From Tenrec ecaudatus (Eukaryota; Chordata; Mammalia; Afrosoricida; Tenrecidae), in the NCBI RefSeq assembly GCF_050624435.1, contig NC_134539.1:45664001-45728000 (forward strand): a DNA stretch of 64,000 nt, written 5' to 3'. Shown here one piece after another: positions 22,925 through 35,229 of the stretch (positions are counted from its first letter, which is position 1; every line of letters begins with the position of its first letter). The notes below the pieces were generated by a model that did not search any database, was not told the origin of the DNA, and saw nothing but the letters and a program-made list of their open reading frames with translations. The translations under genes were made by a program, and so were the position numbers.

Positions 22925-25900
22925 AATAAAAAGCTGTCCTCTCTAAAGGAGAACACAGCATCACAATTAAAGGAAGAGCCAATAACAACCTTACGTGTGC
23001 AGATGATAAGAGGTTGCTTGGTTCTTATTGATGAAGATCAAAGACTACAGCTTACAGTATGGATTAAGCCTCGACATAAAGAAAACAATAATCCTTACTG
23101 GTACACATCATGATCAAGGAAATACTGATGTTGTCCAGGATTTCCATTTAGTAGGCTTCACACTCAATGCCCATGGAAACAGTCACTATGAAATCAAACG
23201 ATGTGTTGCAGTGAGCCCATCAACAGCAAATGACAACTTTTTAAAAAAGTCTTTTCTTTTTAATCATTTTATTGGGTGGGGGCTCATACAACTCTTATCA
23301 CAATCCATAAATTCATCAATTGTATAAAGCACATTTGTACATTTGTTACCCTCATCATTCTCAAAACATTTACTCCTCCACGTAAGCCCCTGGCATCAGC
23401 TCCTCATTTTCCCCTCCCTTCCCATCCCCCCTCCCTCATGAACCCTTGATAATTTATAAATTATTATTATTTTGTCATATCTTACACTGGCCGACGTGTC
23501 CCCTCACCCACCTTTCTGTTGTCTTTCCCCCAGGGAGGAGGTTATATGTAGCTTCCTGTAATCGGTTCCCCCTTTCTATCCCACCCTCCCTCCACTCCCC
23601 CAGTATCACTACTCTCACCACTGGTCCAGAAGGGATCATCCGCCCTGGATTCCCTGTGCTTCCAGTTCTTATCTGTACCAGTGTACATCCTCTGGTCCAG
23701 CCGGATTTGTAAGGTAGAATTGGGATCATGATAGTGGAGGGTTGGGGGTGGGAAGAAGCATTTAGGAACTACTTGAAAGTTGTATGTTTCATTGTTGCTA
23801 CACTGCACCCTGACTGGCTGGTCTCTTCCCCACAACCTATCCATAAGGGGATGTCCAGTTGCCTACAGATGGGCTTTGGGTCCCCATCCCACACTCCCCC
23901 TCATTTGCAATGATATGATTTTTCATTCTTTGATGCCTGATACCTCATCCCTTCAACACCTCGTGGTCACACAGGCTGCTATGCTTCTTCCATGTGAGCT
24001 TTTCTGCTTCCAAACTAGATGGCCACTTGTTTACCTTCAATCCTTTAAGACCCCAGACACTATATCTTTTGATAGCCGGACACCATCAGCTTTTTCCTTC
24101 ACCATATTTGTTTATGCACCCATTTGTCTTCAGCAATCATATCACGGAGGTGAGCACATAATGATATGATAGGGGAAAAGCTACTATAAACAAACATTCC
24201 TGGGGTGAGCACTAGGTAGTATGGCAGGGACCAGACCAAATCCAGGGATACATATGGTAGCCAACTAAAAAGGATGGGGAGGGGGGAATAAATGGGTATC
24301 AGGGGAATGGGGCACTAACCCACCCAAGAAAGGGAGGGTATTGTTTTTATCTCCACAGGGAAAGAGGGACCAGACTTCAACCCAATGCTCCAAGATGTGA
24401 ATGCAACATGCCAGCGTGGAGTAGGGAACCAGTGGAGAGGTCTGGGGGGCCGGTCCCAATCCCAACTACGTGGACAGCTGCCCCTCCCCCTAGAAGAATT
24501 TATTTTCAGTGGACAGCATGGAAGTGCAGCTCAGGGAGAGGAACATGTCTGATCAGAGAACACAAGAGCAAATGAAGGAGGAGGAAGAAAGAGTGGAGCA
24601 TATTCTGGCCCACCAAGTCTTGACGATGATATTCCTGCTCAGAGCAGCCAATCCACAGAGAAGATCATATGGCCAGCCCCACTATGAGACACGACATCCC
24701 TCACTGACCTATGGCCCTTCAGGAGACAACACTGGAGACAGTGTGGGAATTGCGCCCGATCTGATCCCACCACACTGAGGCAAAACCCTAAGGGCGTGCA
24801 ACAGAACAGCAAGGGGAACAGAGCAACGAAGTCCCCAGGGAATACCAAAAATAGACTTTGGGACCAGGGCTTGGCGCCCCATTAGACTCCACCGGAAAAC
24901 ACTCTTAAAGGCCAACAAGCAGTCCTTGAACTAACTACAAGCTTTTCTTTTTTGTTGTCGTGTTGTGTTTTTCATTAGCTTTTTGTTGTTGTTGTTTTGT
25001 TTTCTCTTATTGCTTGGCTTTGCTCTGTCTTGTTTTTGTGTATGTTATTATCCCTACAGGTCTGTCTAAATAAGATAAACTGGATGAACAATCTGGAGGA
25101 GAAAGCAACAGGACTGACAGTTCTGGGGGGACATGAGAGACAGGGAGATAGGGAGAAAGGAAGTGGTGTTAACAAATCCAGTGACAAGTGAACAACAAGT
25201 GATATAAATTGGTGGTGAGGAGGGTGTGGGAGGCCTGGTAGGGTGTGATCAAGGGTAATGTAATTGAGAGGAATTACTGAAACCCACATGAAAGCTGAAC
25301 ACGAGAGTGGGACAAGAGAAAAGTCAAAGGAAATGGAGGAAAGAGCTGGGAGGCAAAGGGTATTTATAGAGGTCTAAATAAAAGCTTGCACATATGTAAA
25401 TATTTTAGATATAAGGATTGGGAAATAGATTTATGTGGATATATTTATAGGTTTTGTATTAAGGTAGGAGATGGACATTGGGGCTCCACTCAAGTACTCC
25501 CTCAATGCAAGAACACTTTGTTCTATTAATCTGGAATTCCATGATACTCACTTTCCCAACAAGATCACTGAAGACAAAGCGGGTGCATAAGCAAATGTGA
25601 TGAAGAAAGCTGATGGAGCCTGGCTATCACAAGATATAGGGTCTTAAAGACTTGAAGGTAAACAAGCGGCCATCTAGCTCAAAAGCAACAAAGCCCACAT
25701 GGAAGAAGCACACCAGCCTGTGTGATCACATGTGCTGAAGGGATCAGTTATCAGGCATCAAAGAACAAAAAGACATCTTTAACATGTTAAACTGCAAAGA
25801 TAAGGACTGAAGTGTGCATGCCACAAGGCATGGTGTTTCCAATCAACTATGCCTATGAAAACTCTACTCTGAACAAGGGAACGTGAAGAAGAATTGATGC

Positions 25901-26260
25901 ATTTGGAGTATGGTAGGGCAAAGAATATTGAACACACCACCACTGCTAGAACACACAACTCTGTCTTGGAAAAAGTATAGGCAGAATGTTCCTTAGAGGT
26001 GAGGATGGCAAGACTTCATCTGACATACTTTGGACATGTCACCCAGACAGTTGAGTCTCCCGAGAAGGATATCCTGCTTAGTAACATGGAGGGTCGGTGA
26101 AAAAGAGGAAAACCCTCAGTGAGCGCGAGCGACACAGTGACTGCAACAATGGCTTCAAACACAGCAGCAGCTGGCACAGGACCAGACACTCTTTCATTCC
26201 GTTCTGCATAGGGTCACTAGATGGCATAAACAACTGGAGAGTACCTGACAACCGCACCAT
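22925..26260 (+). mobile_element. RTE LINE 3' part, split by an L1 insertion
   Basis: The left piece (22925-23240) encodes 'MMKIKDYSLQYGLSLDIKKT' and then 'HYEIKRCVAV', the RTE segment after the RT core. The right piece (25768-26260) continues without loss with 'actgcaaagataaggactga', 'gaagaagaattgatgcattt', 'gacatactttggacatgtc' and 'agtgactgcaacaatggctt'. It ends at the tail 'gcatagggtcactagatggc'. Together they give the terminal ~800 bp of an RTE, decayed by frameshifts. The break at 23240/25768 is an L1 insertion with matching flanking repeats. Confidence 0.85.
23241..25767 (-). mobile_element. L1-type insertion with inverted 5' segment
   Basis: Left part (23241 to about 24155) is the L1 3' end on the minus strand: T-rich start, 'aatcattttattgggtgggg', 'cccccagggaggaggttata', and on to 'tttgtcttcagcaatcatat'. 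From about 24165 to 25767 the same family runs on the plus strand. It starts with sequence further 5' in the element and ends at 'ggcatcaaagaacaaaaa', so about 230 bp occur in both parts. The whole is flanked by AAATGACAACTTT (23228-23240) and AAAAGACATCTTT (25768-25780), 11 of 13 identical. This points to one insertion with 5' inversion of the twin-priming type, although the 230-bp overlap is larger than usual. Two nested insertions are the alternative. The plus part carries no ORF2. Confidence 0.75.
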
Positions 26261-26820
26261 GGCCGCTCTGTGTCATGCTCTCGCCCCAGTCACTTTACTT
26301 CACTTCAGGGCAATTAAAATGACTCCTCTAGACCCCGGAGTCCAAGGGCCACCACTCTCTAGCTGCACTCGAAGCCGTGATCTTGGCCTTAGCAAATGCT
26401 TCCACCAATCTGTAAAGATCCCAGTCTATCCTATCTGAGCAAGGCGCACCGTGTTTTCTACTACTAACATTATGACAACTTAGAAAGCATCCCAGCGCTG
26501 CCACTCTCAGTGTTTGACCCTTGTTCCTTTGGAGAGACTAGACTCTGAGGAAAGAAAAGTTTCTATCATCTACCTGCTCACTTTCTGCCTCACCTCCTCT
26601 ACCACCACCAACCCTCACCAGATCTAGCAATCCTGATCTCCTGCTCAAGATTTTATGTTGATTCTTCCCTTCTTGGGTCAGTCGTCCCACAGGTGTCTGG
26701 ATAATGTGTTTCCTCCAGAATTTGTTTAGGTGTGATCTCCCATGTTTCCTCTGTCTACTTCATATGAATAGCTACATTCCCACTTAGCTTTATCTGCCTC
26801 TAGAAATTATCACCATTTGG
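26260..26820. other. Unassigned stretch, possibly old L2
   Basis: Pyrimidine-rich segments near 26570-26800 ('cctcacctcctctaccacc', 'tgtgtttcctccagaatttg') resemble eroded L2, but the match is too weak to call. Confidence 0.35.
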
Positions 26821-26822
26821 AG

Positions 26823-27050
26823 GAGTCCCAGTGGCATAGGGGTTAGGGCATAGGGGTTACATGCTGGGCTGCTAATCGCAAGGTCAATGGTTTAAAACCA
26901 CCTGTGAATCTGAGGGAGAATGATAAGGCTGTCTATCCCTGTAAAAAGTTAAAGTCTCAGACACCCACAGGGCAGTTCTACCTAGTCCTACAGGGTGCTA
27001 TGAGTTGGCATCTACTCAATGGCAGTGCGTTTGTTTTCTGGGTTTTGAGG
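26823..27050 (+). mobile_element. AfroSINE with 14-bp head duplication
   Basis: 'ggagtcccagtggcataggg' is followed by a repeated 'gcataggggtta' unit, then 'catgctgggctgctaatcgc', 'ggttt' in the B-box region, and 'tgctatgagttggcatctac'. Complete, with a short tandem duplication in the A-box region. Confidence 0.85.
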
Positions 27051-27069
27051 GTAACATTAAAACAAACAA

Positions 27070-27290
27070 ACAAACCCCTAAATTGTTGCCATCAACTCAA
27101 TTCCGACTCATAGTGATCCCATGTGATATAGAAAATTGTGTCCCATAAGCTTTTCTTGACTGTGGATGCAGTTTGTGGAAGCAATTTACCATGCCTTCTC
27201 CTATAGACCCACTCAGTGGGTTTGAACCACCAACCTTTAGGTTGACAATCAATTGCAAACTGCTTATGTCATCTAGAGTCCTGTAGATGA
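27070..27290 (-). mobile_element. AfroSINE
   Basis: Left 'ttgccatcaactcaattccg' and 'actcatagtgatcccatgtg'; head 'gtgggtttgaaccaccaacc' then 'ttgcaaactgcttatgtcat'. It lies tail-to-tail with the copy ending at 27050. Confidence 0.85.
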
Positions 27291-27299
27291 CATACTTAT

Positions 27300-27385
27300 C
27301 TGTTTGTTTCCTATCCCCAGAATGTCATGTCAAGCATATAGTAGACACCCAACATTTATTTGTCGTTGAAGGAATGAGGCCGCTT
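27300..27385 (+). repeat. L2/MIR 3' end
   Basis: 'tttcctatccccagaatgtc', 'agcatatagtagacacccaa', 'catttatttgtcgttgaagg' and 'aatgagg' match the L2/MIR 3' terminus. Confidence 0.55.
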
Positions 27386-27435
27386 TTGAGTCTTGAGCAC
27401 TGCACTTAACAGAAGAGACTTGTGGTTTTTGTTGT

Positions 27436-28570
27436 TAGGAGCCATCCAGCCAGTTCTGTTTCACACTAGCTCTATGTCCAACAGGACAAAACACCTCTGG
27501 TCCTGCACCGTCTTCACCGCTGTTGCTATGGTTGATTCCATTGTTTGAGCCACTGTGTTTATCCATCCTCTTTTTCACCAACTCTCTACTTTTCCAGACA
27601 CTGGTCCCTCTTGATACCATTGCCAAAGTACCTGAGAACAATTCTCATCGTCTTTGTGCCTGAGGGACATTCTGGTTGTATTTCTCCCAGAACAGATTGG
27701 CCTGTTCTACTAGCCGTCCATGATATATATAATATTTTTCATCGACATCATAATTCAGATGTATCAATTATTCTCAAGTCTTCCATATTCCTTTTACATG
27801 CATATGAGATGACTGAAACCATGGCTTTGCCTAGGTGTTCTGTTGAACGTGACCTCTTTGGTCTTTAAACATTAAGGAGATCTGTACTGCAGATTTGTCC
27901 AATGCAACACACAGTCCAACTCCCTGACTTTGCTATGGATTCAAGCAAACTGAATGCCTTGACTTCAAGAGGTACCATGATTTATCTTATTGGTCTATTT
28001 GTGAGGATTTTTATTTTCTCTATATTGAAATATCCACACTGAAGGCTGAATGATCTTTGATCTTCATCAGCAAGTGCTTCAAGTCCTCTTCACATTTAGC
28101 AAGCAAAGTCGTATCATCTGCATATGTCAGTTGGATAATAAAGCCTTTCTAAAGTCTTGCTGTCCTGTTCTCCATAATCCAGCTTCTCACATGGTTTGCT
28201 CAGCAGACTACACACCTGTGATGAAAGCATCAAGGCCGGTTTCACACTTTTTCAGATTTCAAACCAGGTAAAGTTTTCCTGTTCTGTATGAACAACTGCC
28301 TCTTGGTCTCCATACAGGTTCCACATGAGCACAATTAAGTGTAATGAAATTATTTGTAATGTTTCCCATAGTTTGTTAGGATCCACATAGTACATTGTCT
28401 TTGCATAGTCAATAGAACACATAGAACACATCTTTCTCATCTTCTCTGCTTTCATCCAAGGTCCCTCCAACGTCAAAAAATGCTATTTTTCATTCCAAGT
28501 GCTCTTCTAGATCCAGCAGAAATTCCTTGCAACTCCCTGTTTATGTCCTGCTCCAGAATATACTGCTGGA
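27436..28570 (-). mobile_element. RTE LINE, RT and 3' end
   Basis: A 1.1-kb minus-strand RTE. The 3' end is at left ('ggtcctgcaccgtcttcacc', 'ctcttgataccattgccaaa'), then 'gatcttcatcagcaagtgct', 'gtcgtatcatctgcatatg', and the RT core. The frame at 28476-28252 has 'IDYAKTMYYVDPNKLWETLQ' and 'NLYGDQEAVVHTEQ'. The catalytic 'ADD' region lies near 28110 but is disrupted by stops. 5'-truncated at about 28570 ('tgctccagaatatactgctg'). Confidence 0.85.
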
Positions 28571-28574
28571 AAAT

Positions 28575-31035
28575 AGGCAGGTCTCTGCAAAACTGACAAA
28601 GAAGAGAACCCCATTAAGCCTTTGTGTGCTTGTTAAAGCCAGTGGCAAAGAATCCCCAATCAAGAATGGCATGGAAGAAGATTTCATATGCAAGAAATTA
28701 ACTTTTATTTTTCTAATTACTCTTTAAAAAGAAGGCGAAAGAAACAAAGAGTCGCTGAGTTCAAGGATCAGATTCAATGACAGAAAGACCAAGAGAAACT
28801 CTAAATCTGACGAGATCTATCATTTAAACTCTTCCCACTCAACTCTTTCCTGGAAGAAGAACAATGGCTTTTTTCACAAGGCTTTGAAGCAAGTCCTGAG
28901 CAGTGCTTTTCTGCTTCGAAGATAATAGACGTACACAGATGCATCAACCTGGCAGTAATGGATGGTTCCTGGAGCCTGACAGGGCCTTAGGGAATCCTCC
29001 TCCAGGAGGACAATTTCTAATCCACTTTAGAATTTAGCGATCCACGTTGACTTGGAGAAGTGCTAATGATATCAGAATAGAACAGGAGAATAAATAGTTT
29101 AAGTTTCATAGTAAGCTTTTTAAAAATCAAATATCATAAAGTGAAATTTTCTCCAATCCCAAGCAAAAAAAGAGAGAGAGAAAAAGCAAATTCACCAAAT
29201 ATTCATAGAATCAGTCTCCACTTTGAGCCATGTCCATTAAGCCAATGGTTAGTAGTTCATTGCTGAGTAAGGGAGGGGTTGCTTGGAAATGTCTCGCTCA
29301 GTTATAATCCTGGATTCAGGGTGGCATGGCACAATCTGCCATTCAAAGGGTTTTCTTGATGTGAGACAGGCTTTTCACTATTTCTGTATAGAAGTTAGAA
29401 GCTATCCCCACTCCCACCCTTATCATTTCCCACCAAAGATTGGGTGGGTAAAAGGGTTGGAAAAAATCAGCCCAGCATATGTCTCAGTGCAGAGCAAGTA
29501 CCAAGGGGAGACCTCACAGCCACCAAGGACACTAATAGGTTGATTACCATTAGAAAAGGACTCTTCCTGAGAATCCAAGAATATGGGCTTTTTCCAAGAC
29601 AGGGGCTTGCTGCATAGGTCTCCCGTGAGTGTGAAAAAGATAGGGAAATTTACTAGGGATGTTTCCATCTCTGTCTCTGCTAACTGATATAGTCCAAATT
29701 GTGTGAGCCATTCTGAAAATGTACAGCTTCAAAAAAGCTAAAAAGGGAAAAGAATGTCAAGCAGGAACCAGGCAGAAAAATGTGAGCAGGGCTATCGTTC
29801 CTATTGAGTATATGCTCCCCCTTCACTATCCTATCGGCTCCATCAAGTGTCTTCTGGAAGAACCAAGCAGAGTCCCATGCACAGCCTGGAGTCACCGTGA
29901 TAGGGGCCTTACAAGATCACCGTAGCCTCACTGTCTGGGGAATTCTATCTCAACCATTCAGAAGGGCAGAAGGCTAAAGTGGCTTTGGTAAACAATGGGG
30001 CAAACAAATAATGAGGGTTATATATCATCATTCTAGGTGGTACACTATGAAATATACTGGGTGCATTGTTAATTTTTTTATTACACCAGTCTTTGAAAGC
30101 GCATGCCTCGTTATTTTCATTTTAATTATTGCAACTCACAACCCTGGATTCTCGTTATACCAGCTCTACAGCTCAAAAACATGGAGAACAATCAGCCGTT
30201 CTTCTATTTCATGATTCACAAATTACACTGAAAAGTATCAATAATTCCTACTAATCATTTATTCTGAAAGACATGAATGAAGGTGAAATCTCCTCCGAAT
30301 CTTGCAATTTTGATCTAAAAGACAGATTTGTCACCACATGAAAGTAGAGTGGATAATTACCAGGTGGTGGACATGACAATTAACTCCATCCTTAATAATT
30401 ATAAGTTGACAGACAATCAATCAAGATGGCAGCCCTCTGTAAATAAACACCCACAGAGCTATCTGAAGAGCATTTCACAATAATATCTTCACCTCATAAA
30501 AACAAGCAAACTGGTTCTGGCTGGTGAGCGAGTAAGTCTCTCAGAGACCAAAGAGAGCAAATTTTTGGGTCACCATGTTCCTAAATTTGTCAGCTGGACA
30601 CAATTGAGGGCCTGGTTGTTTTGTTTTTATTTGATTTTTTTTTTCCTAGAGCAATCATTGTTATTTTCCACAAAACATTAGCTCATTTTAAAATATCAGA
30701 TTATGACTTTTCGGTTCAAGTGAAGCTGTCCTCTCAAATAACTCTACCCAGGGGCCTCTCTTCGTCCTCACGTGGATTCGCCCTGACCACAGACAACAAC
30801 CCCGGAGTTTACCACCCCTCTTTCTCAAAACTTTCCACCAATTAACTTCCATTATATTCCTTCCGGGGAGGCTCACTTCCTGGATTTTGATGCTCATAAT
30901 GGTGTTAGGATGGGCACCAATATCCGATATTCATTGTTAGCTTCTGGTAACTGATTCCTATGCATTCGGGGCTGTACCTTTTTTGGGGGGGTGGAGGGAG
31001 GTGGTAAGATCTTTTTAACATCTCTCTAAAGTAGA
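28575..31035. other. Long low-repeat stretch
   Basis: No young repeat for 2.4 kb. 30000-30620 is rich in homeodomain-like TAATTA/ATTA cores ('ggataattacc', 'ttaataattataag'). No exon pattern is recognised on either strand. It may hold noncoding regulatory sequence; this is inference from the absence of repeats. Confidence 0.4.
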
Positions 31036-31036
31036 G

Positions 31037-31258
31037 ACCAAGGAGCCCTGGTGGTGTGGTGCTTAAGCACTTGGCTTAAAATTGAAAAGTCAATGTTTGT
31101 GGCCAGTCAGCCACTTAGCTCAGAGACAGAGCGACTTCTGCATCCATACAGAAAACCCTAAGGGGAGCAGCAAGTAGTGGAAGAGGCAGGCTGATTGTTT
31201 TTGCTCTGCGGGGTTCCTAGGCATTGGAATCTATTCAGGACAATGGATTTAGGGGGGA
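31037..31258 (+). mobile_element. AfroSINE
   Basis: 'caaggagccctggtggtgtg', 'gtgcttaagcacttggctta', then body 'gcgacttctgcatccataca'. The tail 'ggcattggaatctattcagg' is followed by 'acaatggattt'. Diverged. Confidence 0.75.
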
Positions 31259-31299
31259 CCATGGAAACATTTTTCTCCTCTTCTTTTTTTTTTCTTTCT

Positions 31300-31405
31300 G
31301 TAAAGATATGGAGGTTGTGAAACAGCTATATTCACTTCTGAGTCACACAGTAAGTAGCTGAAGGGACAGAGATTTTAACTCATACTCACAACCCCAAAGC
31401 CCAAC
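31300..31405 (+). repeat. MIR
   Basis: 'gagtcacacagtaagtagct' then 'agagattttaactcatactc' and 'caaagcccaacttc' match the end of the MIR core (gtcacacagctagtaagtgg ... gggatttgaaccca). Confidence 0.6.
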
Positions 31406-31409
31406 TTCT

Positions 31410-32430
31410 CGAGCATCTGCTTCTTCTGAAGTCTTTAATTATTAGTTTTCCTCAGGGTTTTATATACTTTTTTTTTGAACCTCATTAGATAGCTTTTCCT
31501 TGGTCAATTTTAGCTACTCCCACACAATAATGCTGCAGATTCCCAAATCTATCTTTAACCCAGATCTACCTCCTGAGCACCAGATTCTTGTAGTAACACA
31601 TTGCTATAATCCCCTTCCGAATTTAGCCTTTCACTCAACAATTACCTACTGAGTCACTCTTGGGAACAAAACAGGAATCCGTGACATTATGGAGCATATA
31701 TTAACCTGCAAGGGAGCAGGGGAAGGCACATGATAGTGAAATTTCACAGAAAAATAAAGCCTTACCCAAAAAGCCAAGGACACTGGGACCAGGCGATCAG
31801 AAGGGGGAAGGAGGCTTTAGGTAGTATGGACAGAGGTGGTCACACTGGTGACATCAACATTGGTGTGCGCTCCCAGTCCAGCCCTTGCTGCATAAGAAAG
31901 TGCTCATTGTAAGCATATACCTGGTTCTTCTGTACTAGTGCAAACATTCAGGTTAATCCTTCCCATGGACTTTACCTGATCTTGCCCAACTGATACTAAG
32001 TTATTATGAAAGTACAACCTAAGGATTGCATCCTATCCGAGGTCTCTCCTGAGTCCATCAGCAATCAGTCAATCAGATCCTCACATCTCTTGCTCAGGTG
32101 TTACATATTCATGAAGCCAATATAACTTTTTTCCTACCAAAGGCATCTGTGGGCACTTATAGCATGGGGCAAGAGGAAGGATCAGGTATGAGTTCACGAA
32201 ACATTTTGCATGTCATGCTGAAGGGTTGAGTCGATTCCCACAGTTAATAAGGAACAAACACAGAGGAACCCGGCCTTCCAGGACTCACCCCAGTGGCCAT
32301 GTGAAGGGCGAGCTGGAAGGAAAAGGAAGTCAGGCAACACTTCAGGAGGTTCAGAAACAAGGTCGGGATGGTGGGGAGGAAGAGGGTGGAAGGGATCTGA
32401 GAGCCTTTTCTCAACTGGACTCAATCACTC
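31410..32430. other. Unique stretch
   Basis: No element recognised. Ordinary noncoding composition; a purine-rich segment lies at 32310-32400. Confidence 0.45.
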
Positions 32431-32431
32431 C

Positions 32432-32627
32432 TTGCCTTTGAGGCAAGTTCTATTCGGAGTGACCCCATCAGCAGAATAGAACTGCCATGGTGGGTTTCCG
32501 AGATCTGAAATCTTTACAGGGGTCGACAGCCTCATTGTTCTCCTGAGGAGTGGCTGGTGGGCCCGAACTCCTGACTTTGCAGTTAGCAGCTCAATGTGGA
32601 GCCCGCTATGCTAACAGAGGTCCTTAG
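32432..32627 (-). mobile_element. AfroSINE
   Basis: 'tctattcggagtgaccccat', 'agaatagaactgccatggtg', 'ctgaaatctttacaggggtc', head 'tggtgggcccgaactcctga' and 'gcagttagcagctcaatgtg'. Complete head, tail shortened. Confidence 0.85.
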
Positions 32628-32629
32628 TA

Positions 32630-33785
32630 GACTCAAAAGGGTTTGACAATAATAACATGTATGGAGTCTGCTCTTTTACCCAGAATGGCTTTAAGTTTCC
32701 ACACTCCCTGTATATGAAGTCGTTTACCCTGTCAAATAGCTCATGAGGCAGCTCCTGTTCTTATCCCTGTTTTGCAGACAGGTAACTCACGTTCACATGG
32801 TTACGAAGGATTGTCATATCGATTTGAATACTGCTCTAAGACCGATATTTTCCACTACGCTTTACTTCTGTGCATACATTGCATTAATGAAAAACTGTAT
32901 TTACTGCATACAAACATTTTCTTAGCTTATTTCAATCAGAGTTGAATGTCTACCTCAATAGTTTTGCAAAATGGCCCATCCAAAATATACTATTAGTGAG
33001 CCGTGCATGCTATAACTTGTGGTTCTGTGAATGCCGAGGCCCTAGCTGATGTTTTCCTTCGTCTCGCCCCAACCTCAGTCAAATGAGGGGAAGCGTAGCA
33101 TATGGAAGCAGTTCCACACTGCAAGTTAAGCTGAAGGGAAATATTAGGCAATTTGCAAACACTGTCAAGTGAAATATAAATATTCATTAGAAAAATGCTA
33201 CATGGAGACAAGAATATCTTTGTATTGATGATGCAATCAGTCCATCTTTTTTCAGGCAACAAACATTAATCAGGACCCACGTGATGGCAGGAGCAGTGAT
33301 GGAGAATGAGAAAACAGAAACGAATAAGATTTATCCTTGTCATAACGAAACTCACAGTCCTTAAGTTTGGGGGTTTTATTTCATGGTCACGGCTGGATGA
33401 AGGTACTGCAAGTGACTCTCGGTAGCCACCTCAAAGGTAAACAGGGCTTTGGGCTGTGACTCAGGTGGAGCTGTGGGCTCCAGTCCAGCACCGTCTGCAC
33501 GAGCTGGACATAGCACCCATCTAGCTGAGCCTCAGTTTCCTCAGCTGAAATGAAGACACTGCTTCTACCTTGAAGCAGTCAGAAGGAGGGGAGCGGGTCA
33601 GAAGGAGGGGATTTTTTCCAGATTCTGGTGGACACAAAAGGCTAATGTGAAGGAAATGATATTTGAATGACAAATGATTTTGGGCTTTTTTAGGTGTAAA
33701 ATCACCAGTGTGGTGTCCAAGGGAGCTTCCGATGAACATCTACAAGTAACCTGGTATTCTCATTGACTCCCAAGCTAGCAAGAGG
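32630..33785. other. Unique stretch with MIR pieces
   Basis: MIR-like fragments at about 32730-32800 and 33440-33570; the rest is unassigned. A 19-bp partial tandem duplication ('tcagaaggagggg' twice) lies at 33579-33612. Confidence 0.45.
33440..33570 (+). repeat. MIR
   Basis: 'ttgggctgtgactcaggtgg' to 'gctgagcctcagtttcctca' followed by 'gctgaaatgaagacact'. The strongly matching 'gagcctcagtttcctcagct' is diagnostic. Confidence 0.7.
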
Positions 33786-33787
33786 AA

Positions 33788-33980
33788 GCCAAAAGCACAG
33801 CCCCCTCTGGTCCATAGCTACCCTATAGGAGAGCAGCACTGCCCATGGGTCACCGAGGCTGTCAATCTTTACTACAGCAGATTTCCACTCCGTCACCCAC
33901 AGAGCAGCTGGTGGGTTTGAACCACTGGCCTTTGGGCTAGCAGTTGAACAGTTTCACCACTCTGCCAACAGGGCCCCTTC
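33788..33980 (-). mobile_element. AfroSINE (older variant)
   Basis: 'agctaccctataggagagca', 'gaggctgtcaatctttact', 'gcagctggtgggtttgaacc', 'tagcagttgaacagtttcac' and 'cactctgccaacagggcccc' are the reverse complement of the AfroSINE body and head. Confidence 0.85.
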
Positions 33981-34509
33981 CAGATGGTGGTAGTAACAAG
34001 CAAACAGAAACCTCAGCAGTGGCTTCAGTTAGGAAGGAGCTGGCCGTCCTAAGGGCTGGATGCCCCAGCTCATGCCAAAGCAGTGTGGGTCTGTCAGCCA
34101 TCTCTCTACACCTCCTCAGAGGAAGGGTAGCTTTCTCAGTATCACGGCCCTGTCGCTGAGGAGTGAATGTTGCTAAAGAAAGGGTGTAGACTTGGCCGGC
34201 AAGACAGGGAAGAGCTCTCTAAGAATCCGTGTTCCCATTGAGAGCTAAGACAAAGTTCTTCTGAAAATGTCCCACCAGGTTTTCTTCAGAGCAGGGACAC
34301 CAGCAGAGTGGATGGTTGTCCTCCGATAAGACCCCCCTAGACCAGGTTCCAGAAACAACACATTCCCGCCCACTGCGCCAGTTATGAGTCAACAGGGGAC
34401 TCCCCACAGTTGAAAATGTAGAAAATGGTCAGACTGGTTCTCCCACCTCAGCATGGAAGGCATCTTACCATACAAGGGCTAACTGACGGAAATGTGAACG
34501 GAAAACAGC

Positions 34510-34770
34510 AACAATATCGCCAACACTCGCACCCCCATTGTGCCAGGCCCTTTTCCTTGGGTAGCTGGCTTCAGGCTGTCAGTAACTTGTGTAGGTAGGC
34601 TGTTATGACTATTTCTATTTTACCGAACGAGGAACATGAAACTGGGGCAAAATTGACGCTCTGCTGAAGCTGTCCCAACAGGCTGTCTCCAGAACACACA
34701 CACACACACCAAGATTTCACTACAGAGTAAGTGAACTCTTAATCCAGAGCTTTCTGACCCATAAACCTGT
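34510..34770 (+). repeat. MIR (diverged)
   Basis: 'cattgtgccaggcccttttcc', 'gttatgactatttctatttt', 'accgaacgaggaacatgaaa' and later 'aatccagagctttctgaccc' follow the MIRb layout. Confidence 0.55.
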
Positions 34771-35229
34771 GCTCATTCTGCCGCACCACCGGCTGTTTGA
34801 GTAAAGTCCCTAAACACTTGGGACACGCTACCTTTCTAGCCTCCAGTGATCCGACCGCTCACTTTCTCCAAAGAACGCCTTTGTCCTTCTCTGAACTCCC
34901 AGCGGGCATGCCTCTGTGATGGAAGTCCCCCGTCTTCCTAGCCCTGACTTTTGCTTGGCTGTGACCAGTGGGCAGTATCAGCAAGCAAGCACAGTACAGC
35001 AGGCCTAAGGGGCTGGAATATTCGTCTTCTGTTTGCTCCCTGCCTTGCTGCCTTCAGCTAAGGCTGTGTTCCCATGGGCATAACTGCTGGCTACCCTCCT
35101 TCGCAAGCCCAGCTTCTTCCAGCCGTCCAGGCTCACTTCGTCACTGCGCTGCGTGGGGCAATCCCAGGCCTCCTGCTGTTGAGAATGCCCGGCCCAGCTG
35201 CCTCGGCTCCTTGTTGGGGCCCTCAACGT

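Noticed and set aside
24509..24778. Charged 89-codon frame that might be a small protein
   Set aside because: Lies inside the L1-type insertion; charged composition comes from purine-rich repeat sequence.
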